The position numbers and the translations under genes are program-made. Below are positions 24,813 through 34,268 of a stretch of DNA of 64,000 nt, one piece after another; the stretch's first letter is position 1; each line of letters opens with the position of its first letter. A model generated the notes under the pieces. That model was not told where the DNA came from. It did no database searches and was given only the letters and a program-made list of their open reading frames with translations. Source of the DNA: a virus; the IMG/VR virus record IMGVR_UViG_3300031339_000004, positions 1 to 64,000 of that record. One strand, given 5' to 3'.

Positions 24813-25700
24813 TTATTTTTTATACTCAAACTTATTTTCTGGATCACCGTAGCGTTTTACGCTAGCGTCCCATTCGCCGTTGTTTGTTCGTGTATACGAA
24901 GGATTTAAGTCGTTCATTTCAAGAATATCATCACGGATGTTTTGATTACGCTTTTCTATGTTAATTACACGTACAAAACTGTTGGTTACTGCGGCTGTGT
25001 AGTAAGCAAACGGGTTGTCTGACTTAGACTCGTCAAATTGTAATCCTATTTGTGCTAATTGTAGTATTGCCTGCCCTTTCATTTCGTCGTTGTAGGTGTA
25101 GCCACGGACATTTCCTCGCGTTGCATATCTATCAACTAATTTAAGCCACATCAGCGCTAGGTTATTTGTGGCCTTGCCGTGTTCTCTGTCAAAATGCCCA
25201 GATTCCAAATCACCTTTCCAGTGACTTTTTCCAACACACACTATTTCTGCGCCTTCAAACTTATAATGTTTGAACGGAGGGAAGTTTAGTTTGATCTTAG
25301 TATCTGCTATTGTTTTTGGATTCTTTTTTCTACCCGGTTGTTCGGGAATATGATCAAAATCCATAACTCTGAAGATAAGCTCCTCTTTGGTAATCTCGCT
25401 GGGCGTAACTTCACATTCTGCCTGTTTAACTTTCTCACCAGCAATGCGTCTTCTCTCATATTCAGCAGTTGACAGTCTTTTTGCTTTGTTAGCTTTGGCT
25501 TGGGGCACAGATCCGAGCACAGTTACAGTTTCACCGTCGTCGTTAACTTTAAACGAGTCTGGCAGGTTAATATCAGCTAAGTTTTTGAGTATGATATCGT
25601 ACTGGTTGTAGCTAGGGTCAGCGTAACTATTGAAAGTATTTTTAGATTTGTGAATTTCTTTGAGGATATCTCTGTTATTTAAGTAATTGCGTTTTCTCAA
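24813..25700 (-). CDS. gp55: gp55 late-transcription sigma factor
   Basis: gp55 replaces host sigma on RNA polymerase and recognises TATAAATA late promoters. The diagnostic region is residues about 185-265: RYATRGNVRGYTYNDEM, then IGLQFDESKSDNPFAYY and RVINIEKRNQNIRDDILEMN, close to T4 gp55 in wording and order. At 295 residues it is longer than T4 gp55 (185) because of an N-terminal extension of about 100 residues, seen in marine relatives. It is expressed from a perfect sigma70 promoter (25724-25752). It starts with a GGAG-type ribosome site. Confidence 0.93.
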   Translation of the reverse strand: MRKRNYLNNRDILKEIHKSKNTFNSYADPSYNQYDIILKNLADINLPDSFKVNDDGETVTVLGSVPQAKANKAKRLSTAEYERRRIAGEKVKQAECEVTPSEITKEELIFRVMDFDHIPEQPGRKKNPKTIADTKIKLNFPPFKHYKFEGAEIVCVGKSHWKGDLESGHFDREHGKATNNLALMWLKLVDRYATRGNVRGYTYNDEMKGQAILQLAQIGLQFDESKSDNPFAYYTAAVTNSFVRVINIEKRNQNIRDDILEMNDLNPSYTRTNNGEWDASVKRYGDPENKFEYKK

Positions 25701-25723
25701 TTTTTGCTCCTTATTATATACTT

Positions 25724-25752
25724 ATTATAAACTACATACTTAATTTTGTCAA
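25724..25752 (-). promoter_or_regulatory. Perfect consensus sigma70 promoter for gp55
   Basis: Minus-strand TTGACA (25747-25752), exactly 17 bases, then TATAAT (25724-25729), 12/12 to consensus. It drives the late sigma factor gene from host polymerase. Its -35 element abuts the opposing late-promoter motif at 25753-25759. Confidence 0.9.
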
Positions 25753-25759
25753 CTAAATA
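25753..25759 (+). promoter_or_regulatory. Candidate late promoter (CTAAATA) for the baseplate block
   Basis: CTAAATAC lies 20 bases before the ATG of the tail-tube-cap gene, in the same 79-base gap as the gp55 sigma70 promoter but in the opposite direction. It differs from the T4 consensus at the first two bases. Confidence 0.5.
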
Positions 25760-25779
25760 CTGTTGGAGATCAACAACTT

Positions 25780-26706
25780 ATGTCAATTCTTAGCGCTTTT
25801 AACAGTAATTCCGGCAATGACGCCGGAGCAAGCAAATCCGGCGGACTAGCAAACCAGGATTCGTTCTTTAGGAGAACAAAAGGATCGGATGATCCTGATG
25901 GTCCTGCTGGTCGAGCAGAAACCGGAGAGGTAGTAAAAAACTCCATCGGCGTAGTAGACAACCTTATTGCTAGGCAAGGAGGAGGTAATTCTGATGTTGG
26001 TAAAGCCATTAGAATGGTAGGAAATGCGGCCCAGCTAATCTTCCCAGGCGCAGCTCCTGTACCAAAAAGTCTGCCAAGAGTACTATTAAATGATATGCTA
26101 ACTGGCGAAGATACAGTTGACTGGCGAGTTAGCCTTAGTGTACCAAACGTTGTAATGCAAGGACCTATTATTGCAGAATTATCTAAGACTAAAAATAGAA
26201 TGATCTTTCCTTTTACTCCTACAATATTACTGGGTCATACTGCAAATTATTCTAACGTGCAGCCTGTACATTCAAATTACCCATATCATGCGTACGAAAA
26301 TAGCCAAGTTGATAACATAACTATAACAGGCGAGTTTTATAATGAAAATCAAGAAGACGCAAAGTATTGGATAGCATGCTTGCACTATTTACGAGCAATG
26401 ACCAAGATGTTTTCTGGAACTAGTACAGAATCACTAGGAAATCCGCCTCCTATAGCAAGACTAAACGGTTACGGTAAGCATGTGCTAAACAATATACCAG
26501 TAGTGATAACAAACTTTACAACTGACATGCCAGCCGACGTTGACTATATTGAATGTGAAGTAGCAGGCGAGATTGACTATGTACCTACTCAAAGTGTATT
26601 CACTGTTACAGTGGCTCCGAACTATGCAAGACGCAGTCAAGCAAGATTTAGTTTCCAAGACTTTATTAATGGTAACCACACATCCGGCCCAGAAGGATTT
26701 GTATAA
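25780..26706 (+). CDS. gp48: Baseplate tail-tube cap/initiator protein (gp48/gp54-like)
   Basis: The 308-residue protein has a low-complexity N-terminus, then WRVSLSVPNVVMQGPIIAEL, MIFPFTPTILLGHTANYSNV and the tube-protein-like segment YENSQVDNITITGEF (about residue 175). In marine T4-like phages this family is annotated as the tail-tube cap, which caps the baseplate hub and nucleates gp19 polymerisation. It opens the rightward baseplate block and its stop shares bases with the gp53 start (TAATG). gp48 and gp54 are related in fold, so which of the two it is cannot be settled by eye. Confidence 0.7.
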   Translation: MSILSAFNSNSGNDAGASKSGGLANQDSFFRRTKGSDDPDGPAGRAETGEVVKNSIGVVDNLIARQGGGNSDVGKAIRMVGNAAQLIFPGAAPVPKSLPRVLLNDMLTGEDTVDWRVSLSVPNVVMQGPIIAELSKTKNRMIFPFTPTILLGHTANYSNVQPVHSNYPYHAYENSQVDNITITGEFYNENQEDAKYWIACLHYLRAMTKMFSGTSTESLGNPPPIARLNGYGKHVLNNIPVVITNFTTDMPADVDYIECEVAGEIDYVPTQSVFTVTVAPNYARRSQARFSFQDFINGNHTSGPEGFV

Positions 26707-27002
26707 TGTCTAAAAACTTTGGACCCTATAGCAACACAAAGATTAATTCAGCAGGATATTTAGATATCTTTACACCTAGGCCGGTACCAGTAGCAGGCGA
26801 CGATGTGCTTTACGCAATTACTCCAGCATATACTTACCGACCAGACCTACTGGCATACGATCTCTATGGCAAGAAAGAGTTGTGGTGGGTGTTTGCTCAG
26901 CGCAATCCGGATATCATAAAAGACCCTGTGTACGACTTTGTTGCTGGTACTAAAATATTGCTACCCCAGGGTGCCAATCTAAGAAAGGAGCTGGGTTTAT
27001 AA
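26706..27002 (+). CDS. gp53: Baseplate wedge protein gp53
   Basis: The 98-residue protein has the gp53 core segment YRPDLLAYDLYGKKELWWVF followed by AQRNPDIIKDP and GTKILLP at the end, a LysM-like turn. T4 gp53 (196 aa) joins neighbouring wedges; marine versions are shorter. It overlaps the previous gene and is followed at once by the 1008-aa gene, as in other marine T4-like phages. Confidence 0.8.
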   Translation: MSKNFGPYSNTKINSAGYLDIFTPRPVPVAGDDVLYAITPAYTYRPDLLAYDLYGKKELWWVFAQRNPDIIKDPVYDFVAGTKILLPQGANLRKELGL

Positions 27003-27003
27003 T

Positions 27004-30000
27004 ATGGCTGATAGAACTGCGTTTTCTAGAAAGAACGCAAACACTATTCTAGAAACACGAGCAAATGAACCAACTCCTGTAACTGCTGAACCAGAAGTAG
27101 AATACGAAACAATAACATCTAGTTTTGGCGGCGGCATAGACAGCGACGGTACTAGGGCCGCAATGCAACGACGAAAAGATGTCAGCGCAGTAAAACAAGC
27201 TGCTGCTTCGGTTCCTTCAACACAAAATGTAGGTGGCAGAACTGCGTTTTCTAGAAAGAACGCAAACACTATTCTAGAAACACGAGCAAATAACCCAGAA
27301 GTAGAATACGAAACAATAACATCTAGTTTTGGTGGCGGAATTAGTGGAACTCCTTCACCTGCAATGCAACGTCGACTAGACGCCAGAGCAGCAGAGCAAG
27401 CTGCTGCTAACGGTGATGTTACACAAAGTAAAACACCTAGTAAGTTTACAACTGAATCTAGCACCTTTTCTGCAGCATCAGTAGGGTCCGGCGCAACTAG
27501 TGATTATACTCCTATTAGACAGTATATATCCGGCGCATCTAGTCAAGACAGTTTGCGAAATCTAGTACCTAACGAGTGGAAAAGTGATACTCCAGGTAGA
27601 GATCCAATGATGCAGTCTAGCACAATACAAGCAAGTAATATTTCTAGCGGCAGGATACCTAATCCTCTTAGAAATCACAACACCTATAACTATATTATTA
27701 CTCTAGGAGTATTAAATCCTCGAGAATACAACGACCCTAGCACTTATCGAAACAGAGGAGACTTTGCCTCTTATATAATTAAATCGTCAGGGGGCAACTA
27801 TGCTAATCGCTATAAGGTACAGGACGAAGTAAATTCTGCAAGCGGCGGCGATGCTGAGTATTACATAGACGACCTAGAAATGGACGCAGTAATAGCACCT
27901 AATCAAAACACTGGAGTGGCGCTAGGCACAACACTGTCGTTTAAAGTAATAGAACCTTTTTCAATGGGGAACTTTATTCAAGCACTTATAGGTTCAGCAA
28001 AGAGTGAAGGATATGTAAACTATATTGATGCACCGTTTTGCATAAGAATTGACTTTGTAGGATGGGACGAATACGGTGAACAGTCGACAAAATATATCGG
28101 AAAGCCTATCTACGTGCCAATAAAGATAACCAAAGTAGAACTTAGTGTGACCGGTGCAGGTAGTGAATATATTGTAGTAGCAGTGCCGTTTAGCGAAACT
28201 GCACTAGATGATAGTGTTAACGAAACTAAGACTACTATCAACGCAGTGGGAACGACTGTTTGGGAAGTGTTGAATGGCAACGACACTAGTGTAGCTGAGA
28301 CAATGAATCAACGCTTAGCAAACCTCGAAGACAAAAACGTTACAACAAAAAATGACAGGTTTATAATTGCATTTCCTAGTGATATTGACGGCTTCAACAA
28401 CACTGTTTCTAGAGAAGTTGTAGACGAGATCGACGGTCTTTCAAAGAACATAGAGATTAGACAAGAACAAGGCGTAACTCCTGTGCTAGGAAACTCAACT
28501 GCAAATACTAATAAAATATCAGTTGTTCCTAATTCACAGTTACATGAAAGACTACAACAATATGCTCGTGACACATCTCAAATGAATAGTATTGGTCTAA
28601 GTTCAATTATAGACGATATTAGTGAAGGCGGCGACAAAGCTCAGGCCACACCCGAGCAAGCGTACAACGCCGAAACTGAGACGTTTGAGAACACAGGTCG
28701 GCCTGGAAACAATCCAACGCCAAAAGCAAGAGAACATAAGTTTAGCCAAGGCGAAACAATAATCAGTATGATAGAAAAGGTTGTGTTGAGAAGTCAGTAT
28801 GCTGCTGTAGAATCAACTGCTGATAGCGCTGCCAACGGCACACGAAAATGGTTTAAAATAGATACTCAGGTGTTTATTGATCCTGACCCATCAGCAGAAT
28901 TGCAGCGCGGAGCACTTGCTAAGATATATTTGTTCAACGTTATTCCGTATTATCCCGACGAAGCAAAGACGCTGTCTACAAATCAGAAACCAAAAAATAC
29001 AGAACAACTAAAAGCCCAGGCTGCAAAAGAATACAATTATATCTATACTGGACGCAACGAAGAAATATTAGACTTTGATTTATTGTTTAACAATGCGTTC
29101 ATGCTAACAGCATTTAGCAACTACGGACAAAACTCCGGTGGTGTAGGAAATGCTGACGGTGCAGTTAAAAACGGCGCACTAGCAGCACCGGCTGGGTCGT
29201 CGGTTGTAAAACAAGATTCTAGTGATACTAGCTCAGAACCAGGCGCTAGAGTAGGCGAAATGACATATAAACAAGCCCAACTCCTTTCGGATAACGGATC
29301 AAGATCGTCGGACATACGGCTTAGAATAGCCCAGCAATTCCATAACGCTATAATAAATCAAACGCTTGACATGATTACTGCTGAAATGAAAATAATGGGT
29401 GATCCGTTCTTCATTCCTCAACAAACTGGAAACTTTAAAGGAAACCCTATTAAAAATTCAAATGTGCTAGAAGAGGGCACATTTAATTACATGATGGATG
29501 AGGTGTTCATTGTAGTAAATTTTAAAACTCCGTTCGACTATCAAGTTGACGGAGCTACAATGGAGTTTCCTAGAGTAGTAAAACAGTTTAGTGGGCTGTT
29601 CAGTGTTTGGGCTGTTACAAATACGTTTTCTGGCGGCAAGTTTGAACAGAATATTAAGCTAATCAGAAGAAGAGGCCAAGACGATCCTTCAACTCCTAAT
29701 AATGCTGGTTCAGTTGTATTAGACGATAACGCTAAACTTAGTGATGCTGTAGTGCTCAGTGATACGCCGGGAGCACCAAAAAAAGCCCGTCCTGGACAGA
29801 CTCCTGTCACTATACCGTCTTATGCAAGAGCTGACGAGAATCTAGTAAACGCAGTGCCAGCAGACGCTGTTTCTCCTGCCAGTAATAACATAACTGCCCA
29901 AAATAATTCAGTATTTCCAGCACCACCGGACAGAGAAAACACACTAGATGACCAACAAGAACTCTCGTCTGCTATTAGAAGAGTTAACATTAATCAAGGA

Positions 30001-30030
30001 GGAGCAGGACGCTCATTCGGCGGCCGATAG
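27004..30030 (+). CDS. Large baseplate-hub-type structural protein (1008 aa)
   Basis: The N-terminal about 150 residues are low-complexity and contain a tandem duplication (RTAFSRKNANTILETRAN at residues 4-21 and 79-96, each followed by EVEYETITSSFGGG). The folded part begins with NPLRNHNTYNYIITLGVLNP and continues with FKVIEPFSMGNFIQALIG, a segment common in marine T4-like virion proteins. Later come a charged central region and a beta-rich C-terminus. By position between gp53 and the gp5-like spike it may substitute for hub gp27, but no direct similarity is visible. The C-terminal tail INQGGAGRSFG resembles that of the next gene (INQGLPSGPLTG). Confidence 0.65.
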   Translation: MADRTAFSRKNANTILETRANEPTPVTAEPEVEYETITSSFGGGIDSDGTRAAMQRRKDVSAVKQAAASVPSTQNVGGRTAFSRKNANTILETRANNPEVEYETITSSFGGGISGTPSPAMQRRLDARAAEQAAANGDVTQSKTPSKFTTESSTFSAASVGSGATSDYTPIRQYISGASSQDSLRNLVPNEWKSDTPGRDPMMQSSTIQASNISSGRIPNPLRNHNTYNYIITLGVLNPREYNDPSTYRNRGDFASYIIKSSGGNYANRYKVQDEVNSASGGDAEYYIDDLEMDAVIAPNQNTGVALGTTLSFKVIEPFSMGNFIQALIGSAKSEGYVNYIDAPFCIRIDFVGWDEYGEQSTKYIGKPIYVPIKITKVELSVTGAGSEYIVVAVPFSETALDDSVNETKTTINAVGTTVWEVLNGNDTSVAETMNQRLANLEDKNVTTKNDRFIIAFPSDIDGFNNTVSREVVDEIDGLSKNIEIRQEQGVTPVLGNSTANTNKISVVPNSQLHERLQQYARDTSQMNSIGLSSIIDDISEGGDKAQATPEQAYNAETETFENTGRPGNNPTPKAREHKFSQGETIISMIEKVVLRSQYAAVESTADSAANGTRKWFKIDTQVFIDPDPSAELQRGALAKIYLFNVIPYYPDEAKTLSTNQKPKNTEQLKAQAAKEYNYIYTGRNEEILDFDLLFNNAFMLTAFSNYGQNSGGVGNADGAVKNGALAAPAGSSVVKQDSSDTSSEPGARVGEMTYKQAQLLSDNGSRSSDIRLRIAQQFHNAIINQTLDMITAEMKIMGDPFFIPQQTGNFKGNPIKNSNVLEEGTFNYMMDEVFIVVNFKTPFDYQVDGATMEFPRVVKQFSGLFSVWAVTNTFSGGKFEQNIKLIRRRGQDDPSTPNNAGSVVLDDNAKLSDAVVLSDTPGAPKKARPGQTPVTIPSYARADENLVNAVPADAVSPASNNITAQNNSVFPAPPDRENTLDDQQELSSAIRRVNINQGGAGRSFGGR
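27013..27338 (+). repeat. Recent in-frame tandem duplication at the 5' end of the 1008-aa gene
   Basis: A 53-base block at 27013-27065 recurs without a change at 27238-27290 (offset 225). A second block starting CCAGAAGTAGAATACG at 27091 recurs at 27295 (offset 204), with the region between shortened by 21 bases. Both offsets are multiples of three, so the reading frame is kept. Confidence 0.9.
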
Positions 30031-30096
30031 TAGATGTTTCGCAATTATAATTTAGTACTAGTACGTGACATAAGTAAAGCGCATAGGAAAGTATAA

Positions 30097-31176
30097 ATGT
30101 CAGAAATAACAATTACAGCACAACAAATTGCGTTATTAGCTCTCATTAGCAAAGGAGAGTCGCTGAAAGGTTCAAGTCCGTATACTACGTTGTGGCCTAG
30201 TACATCAGAGCCTAGTCTAATACAAATGACGTTAGCTGAGGTACTGCGGTTTCAAGAAGTAAGGACCAAAGAAGGATTTGGCTCTAATGCAGTGGGAAGG
30301 TATCAGTTGTTAAGAACTGATCTAGAGCAGAGTATAAATTTGCTAGAATTAGATGCTGGAAAAATTAGGTTTACGGCTGGCATACAGGATGCTTTAATGA
30401 TCAGCCGATTGAAAAACGTTAGGCTGCTAGACGAATGGTTAGCTGGTACGTTAACATCAGATAAGTTTATGATTCGATTAGCACAAGAGTTTGCTAGTAT
30501 TCCTGTACCATATCCGCTAAATGGCGCTAACAGACGCGTGAGCAAAGGCGAAAGCTATTATTCTACAGAAGACTTTAACGCAACAAAACACAATGCAGAC
30601 ACGTTTTTTCAGGAACTAGAAGATATCTTGGAAATAACTGACGGAGAAGCCCGTATTGTATCAACACTAACAAACGGACCAAACGGCGTAATACCAGCAA
30701 CAGGGTCTACGCCAAAATCACAAACAGCGGCTATTGCAGCAGGATTAGGAGTAGGCGCATACACGGGTGGCAACGCAGGCGCTCGCCCTCTGCCAGCAAA
30801 AGAGTTACCTGTTAGTAAAAACGTTTATGATTACCGACCATTAGATCCTCTTGATGATCGTTACGATTTTAGAACTGGCGAAACGGTTAAAGACGTACTA
30901 ATCTACGGGACTAGTGCCGCAGCAGCTAACCCTATTATTAACGGCAACATAGGACCGGCCAAAGGAAAGACTACTAACTCGGGTGCTGTAGCTCCGCCGG
31001 GGTTTGCTGGTCCAGCGCCAGGCGGAGCAGGTGCAGTTTATGATAACGCATCTGTAGGAAAAGCACCAGAAGAAGAAATCGAAGAGAAAGATGCAAGGCA
31101 AGGCCCGCCTATTCCTTTGACTAGGATACAAATTAATCAAGGCTTACCTAGTGGACCTTTAACAGGTGCCAGGTAA
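30097..31176 (+). CDS. Baseplate-associated muramidase-like protein
   Basis: The N-terminal about 170 residues look like a lysozyme-type muramidase: LLALISKGES with Glu21 in the usual catalytic position, TLAEVLRFQ, then GFGSNAVGRYQLLRTDLEQS (about 60-79), close to the 'SAAGRYQ' signature. After residue 190 the protein becomes linker-like and rich in Pro, Gly and Ala, ending INQGLPSGPLTG. It lies directly before the gp5-like spike, so it probably supplies the peptidoglycan glycan-cleaving activity that T4 gp5 carries internally. The tail location is inferred from the neighbours. Confidence 0.65.
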   Translation: MSEITITAQQIALLALISKGESLKGSSPYTTLWPSTSEPSLIQMTLAEVLRFQEVRTKEGFGSNAVGRYQLLRTDLEQSINLLELDAGKIRFTAGIQDALMISRLKNVRLLDEWLAGTLTSDKFMIRLAQEFASIPVPYPLNGANRRVSKGESYYSTEDFNATKHNADTFFQELEDILEITDGEARIVSTLTNGPNGVIPATGSTPKSQTAAIAAGLGVGAYTGGNAGARPLPAKELPVSKNVYDYRPLDPLDDRYDFRTGETVKDVLIYGTSAAAANPIINGNIGPAKGKTTNSGAVAPPGFAGPAPGGAGAVYDNASVGKAPEEEIEEKDARQGPPIPLTRIQINQGLPSGPLTGAR

Positions 31177-31193
31177 CAGCCCAGGAGTTTTAA

Positions 31194-33791
31194 ATGTCTC
31201 AAGATTCGTATAATCGCTCGGCGGTTAAAAGCACAATAGTAAAGGATGCAGGACCGTACGAGGCGATTGTAGTAAACAACCTTGACACTCGTTATATGGG
31301 GTCACTTGAGGTTGAAATATTAAAGTACACAGGCGGAGCAAACACTCCAGAAAAAAGCGGCGAGATATTTAACGTAAGGTACCTTAGTCCTTTTTACGGT
31401 GTAACACCAAGCAAGGGAGCAACTCCTCAAGACGGTTATGCCAACTCTCAAAAGAGCTATGGTTTTTGGGCTGTTCCGCCTGATGTAGGCACAAAGGTGC
31501 TTGTTACGTTTGCTGAAGGTAATTCTAACTACGGATATTGGATCGGCTGTATTCAAGACGATTACATGAACTTCATGGTTCCAGACGGAAGAGCCAGCAC
31601 AACACTTACGGCTTCAGACACTCCACCAGAATTAAACGATGCAAAGTTGCCAGTAGGCGAGTACAATAAACTTATAGAAACAGGCGAAGCCTTGGATCCT
31701 ACTTTGTTTAAAAAGCCGTATAACAAGGACTTTACACGAATTCTTGAAATACAGGGTTTGCTAACTGATGAAGTAAGAGGTACTACAACTACATCAGCTC
31801 GTCGCGAAATTCCGTCAATGGTTTTTGGTATATCAACGCCAGGCCCAAGAGACAAAAGAACAGGTGCACCTAGAGCATCCTTCGGACCAGACAAAAAAAG
31901 TGCTAGTGTTCCTTACAACAGACTAGGCGGCTCAAGTTTTGTAATGGACGACGGCGATGATAAACTAGTTCGTAAAACTCACGCAGAAGACGGACCTCCA
32001 ATCTATGTGAACAAACAAGCAGGAGAAACCGGAGGTGACGCCACTATACCACAGAATGAGCTGATGCGTTTTCGTACTAGAACAGGTCATCAGATTGTAC
32101 TACATAATTCAGAAGACTTAATTTATATTGGAAATAGCCGAGGCACAGCTTGGATAGAAATTACATCAGATGGCAAGATAGATATACATGCTCAGGATAG
32201 CATTTCGGTAATGTCAGATGCTGATATTAACTTTACTGCTGAACGAGACTTTAACATTGACGCTGGCCGAAACATTAATATGAAAGCAAGTGCACGGTAT
32301 TCCGATAGTGCACAATTTTTAGACAACAAAGAAAGTGGCAGAATACAAATAGAAAGTGCGTGGGATACTAACGTATTAGTAGGTAATAATTTTAAACATA
32401 CCATAGAAGGAAACAGCGATATAGTAGTTGGATTGGATTCGAATCAACTAGTAGATCAGACTTATAATCTTCATGCAAAACAAAACATAAATTTTCTGTC
32501 AAATAAGGCTATTCATGAAAAAGCAACCAGCAGTATATATAGAACTGCTGGTAAGACACTGCATGACAGCGCCGGACTTTCTTACTTATTAAGTGCAAAA
32601 TCTAGTGATATTGCTATAAAAGCAAACAGCAGTTTATCAGTTGTTGGAATTTTAAGTCAGAATGTAGGTGCAGCGTATAAAGTCACTGCTGGTACTGCTA
32701 TAATAGAGTCAAAAGGTCCATTGGCGCTCAACGCAATGGGAGGAATTAACCTCAATGGTGCTGCTGGGTCAGTAGGAGCAGCAAGCCCAGCTGTAAAAAT
32801 TGCGTTAATTGCAGCAGACGCAGTAGATGCTGGACGTGCAGAAGAATTATCTACTGTCACATTGCCTTATATGTTCCCTGGCTCTGTAAAACCAGTACCT
32901 TACGAAAGTATATTAACAAGAGCACCTCAGCATGAACCGTGGTCACATCACGAAAACATGAATCCACAAGCTTACAAGAAGGAACAGTCTGATAGAGAAG
33001 ACCCAGGCGGGTTAGCAGTAAACGATAGAATATTGACACCTGATACATTTACTAGAGGGTTTGGTCCTCAATCTAGTCAGACTGTGTTTAACAGCGGCGG
33101 CGGCGAAAACTTTGACGGCGGGACCGGTGACTCGACTATTACTAATAACTCAGTAGAATCAAAGAATTCTATTACTTCGTATGTTAACGGTGCTAGAATA
33201 GACCCAGATAGAGGAACACCGTCAAATATCTCCCAGCGTTTCTTTATAGGCGACGGCGCGTTGGGTACAATTACAACCAGGACTGGCCTAACAGCTCAAG
33301 TAGCAGAGGTGTTTGTTACTAATTTCCAGGGATTCATTGATGACCTAGAGTCTACTGGCTACCAGATAAAAACATTACTAGGATATGCTAAACGACAGAC
33401 AGTTAGTGGATCAGGTTGGTCGATTCACGCTAGTGGCGGGGCCATAGATATCAATCCGCCTAACCCAGTGTTTAACAACGGGCCAAATGGATTCTTTTCA
33501 CCCCGGCCACCAAATGCTCCTATTACTGATATGCCAAAATCAACGCTTTCGTTAGCAAATAAACACGGCCTAGGATGGGGCGGAGCATGGCAGTCAATTG
33601 ACGATGCTATGCACTTTAGCACGTATAAAGGAGAAGGCGGAGCATTTAAGTTCCGCAGAGGCTTTATTCCTAAAGGTCCGTCAGATAACAGGGACGACGG
33701 AGTGCCGTCAGTGGGCGGAGAAGCAGCTAGTACCAGCGAGCCGAGTGGAGTAGATGACTCTATTCTGCCAGGCCCGCAGAGCACTAGTTGA
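31194..33791 (+). CDS. gp5: gp5-like central spike with C-terminal M15 peptidase domain
   Basis: Residues about 15-130 resemble the gp5/VgrG OB-fold (VVNNLDTRYMGSLEVEIL...YGFWAVPPDVGTKVLVTF, then YWIGCI). From about residue 280 to 560 the short repeats with ITSDGKIDIHAQDSISVMSD fit the triple-stranded beta-helix of a membrane-piercing spike. The C-terminus has a zinc peptidase M15 pattern: SIHASGGAIDI (His745, Asp752) and DDAMHFS (His807), as in L-Ala-D-Glu or D-Ala carboxypeptidases. T4 gp5 instead carries a lysozyme domain between OB-fold and helix. Together with the muramidase-like neighbour the baseplate would hold two different wall-cleaving activities. Confidence 0.85.
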   Translation: MSQDSYNRSAVKSTIVKDAGPYEAIVVNNLDTRYMGSLEVEILKYTGGANTPEKSGEIFNVRYLSPFYGVTPSKGATPQDGYANSQKSYGFWAVPPDVGTKVLVTFAEGNSNYGYWIGCIQDDYMNFMVPDGRASTTLTASDTPPELNDAKLPVGEYNKLIETGEALDPTLFKKPYNKDFTRILEIQGLLTDEVRGTTTTSARREIPSMVFGISTPGPRDKRTGAPRASFGPDKKSASVPYNRLGGSSFVMDDGDDKLVRKTHAEDGPPIYVNKQAGETGGDATIPQNELMRFRTRTGHQIVLHNSEDLIYIGNSRGTAWIEITSDGKIDIHAQDSISVMSDADINFTAERDFNIDAGRNINMKASARYSDSAQFLDNKESGRIQIESAWDTNVLVGNNFKHTIEGNSDIVVGLDSNQLVDQTYNLHAKQNINFLSNKAIHEKATSSIYRTAGKTLHDSAGLSYLLSAKSSDIAIKANSSLSVVGILSQNVGAAYKVTAGTAIIESKGPLALNAMGGINLNGAAGSVGAASPAVKIALIAADAVDAGRAEELSTVTLPYMFPGSVKPVPYESILTRAPQHEPWSHHENMNPQAYKKEQSDREDPGGLAVNDRILTPDTFTRGFGPQSSQTVFNSGGGENFDGGTGDSTITNNSVESKNSITSYVNGARIDPDRGTPSNISQRFFIGDGALGTITTRTGLTAQVAEVFVTNFQGFIDDLESTGYQIKTLLGYAKRQTVSGSGWSIHASGGAIDINPPNPVFNNGPNGFFSPRPPNAPITDMPKSTLSLANKHGLGWGGAWQSIDDAMHFSTYKGEGGAFKFRRGFIPKGPSDNRDDGVPSVGGEAASTSEPSGVDDSILPGPQSTS

Positions 33792-33795
33792 GTGA

Positions 33796-33803
33796 GATAA
33801 ATA
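33796..33803 (+). promoter_or_regulatory. Candidate late promoter (GATAAATA) abutting gp25
   Basis: GATAAATACAATATG ends in the gp25 start codon; only four bases separate the motif and the ATG. The same 14 bases follow gp20 at 12821-12834. Confidence 0.45.
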
Positions 33804-33807
33804 CAAT

Positions 33808-34245
33808 ATGAGCAGCCTAGAGAAGAATTTATATCAACGAGTAAAAGTGACCCCTACAAAAACCTCCGCTTCAACAGGCAGAGCATATAGGGGGTTTAGT
33901 ACTGTGGCCCGGACTAACCAAGGGTATTCGTTGTATGACTTCGAATTGATTAAACAGGATTTGATTAATCACTTCCATATACGACAAGGCGAAAAGTTAT
34001 CAAACCCTGGCTTTGGTTGTATCATCTGGGACTTGCTATTTGAGCCTTTTACTCCAGCTGTGCAAGAAGCAATCATTCAAAACGTAACGACTATTATTAA
34101 TTTTGATCCTAGGCTAACAGCCAAGGACGTTATAGTTGACACATACGAACAGGGTATTTCTATTGATTGTGAACTCACGTACCTGCCTTACGATATCTCC
34201 GAATCAATTACATTTACCTTTGACCAGAAAAACGGCTTAAATTAA
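33808..34245 (+). CDS. gp25: Baseplate wedge protein gp25
   Basis: The 145 residues carry the gp25/lysozyme-like wedge fold: RGFSTVARTNQGYSLYDFEL, then HIRQGEKLSNPGFGCIIWDL with LLFEPFTP (the EPR-like core motif of contractile-tail baseplates). T4 gp25 (132 aa) starts the sheath and connects gp6 to the hub. No good ribosome site precedes the ATG; the TAAATAC string described above does. Translation may depend on coupling with gp5. Confidence 0.93.
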   Translation: MSSLEKNLYQRVKVTPTKTSASTGRAYRGFSTVARTNQGYSLYDFELIKQDLINHFHIRQGEKLSNPGFGCIIWDLLFEPFTPAVQEAIIQNVTTIINFDPRLTAKDVIVDTYEQGISIDCELTYLPYDISESITFTFDQKNGLN

Positions 34246-34268
34246 TTAAGTACGCAGTTTTTTATTAT

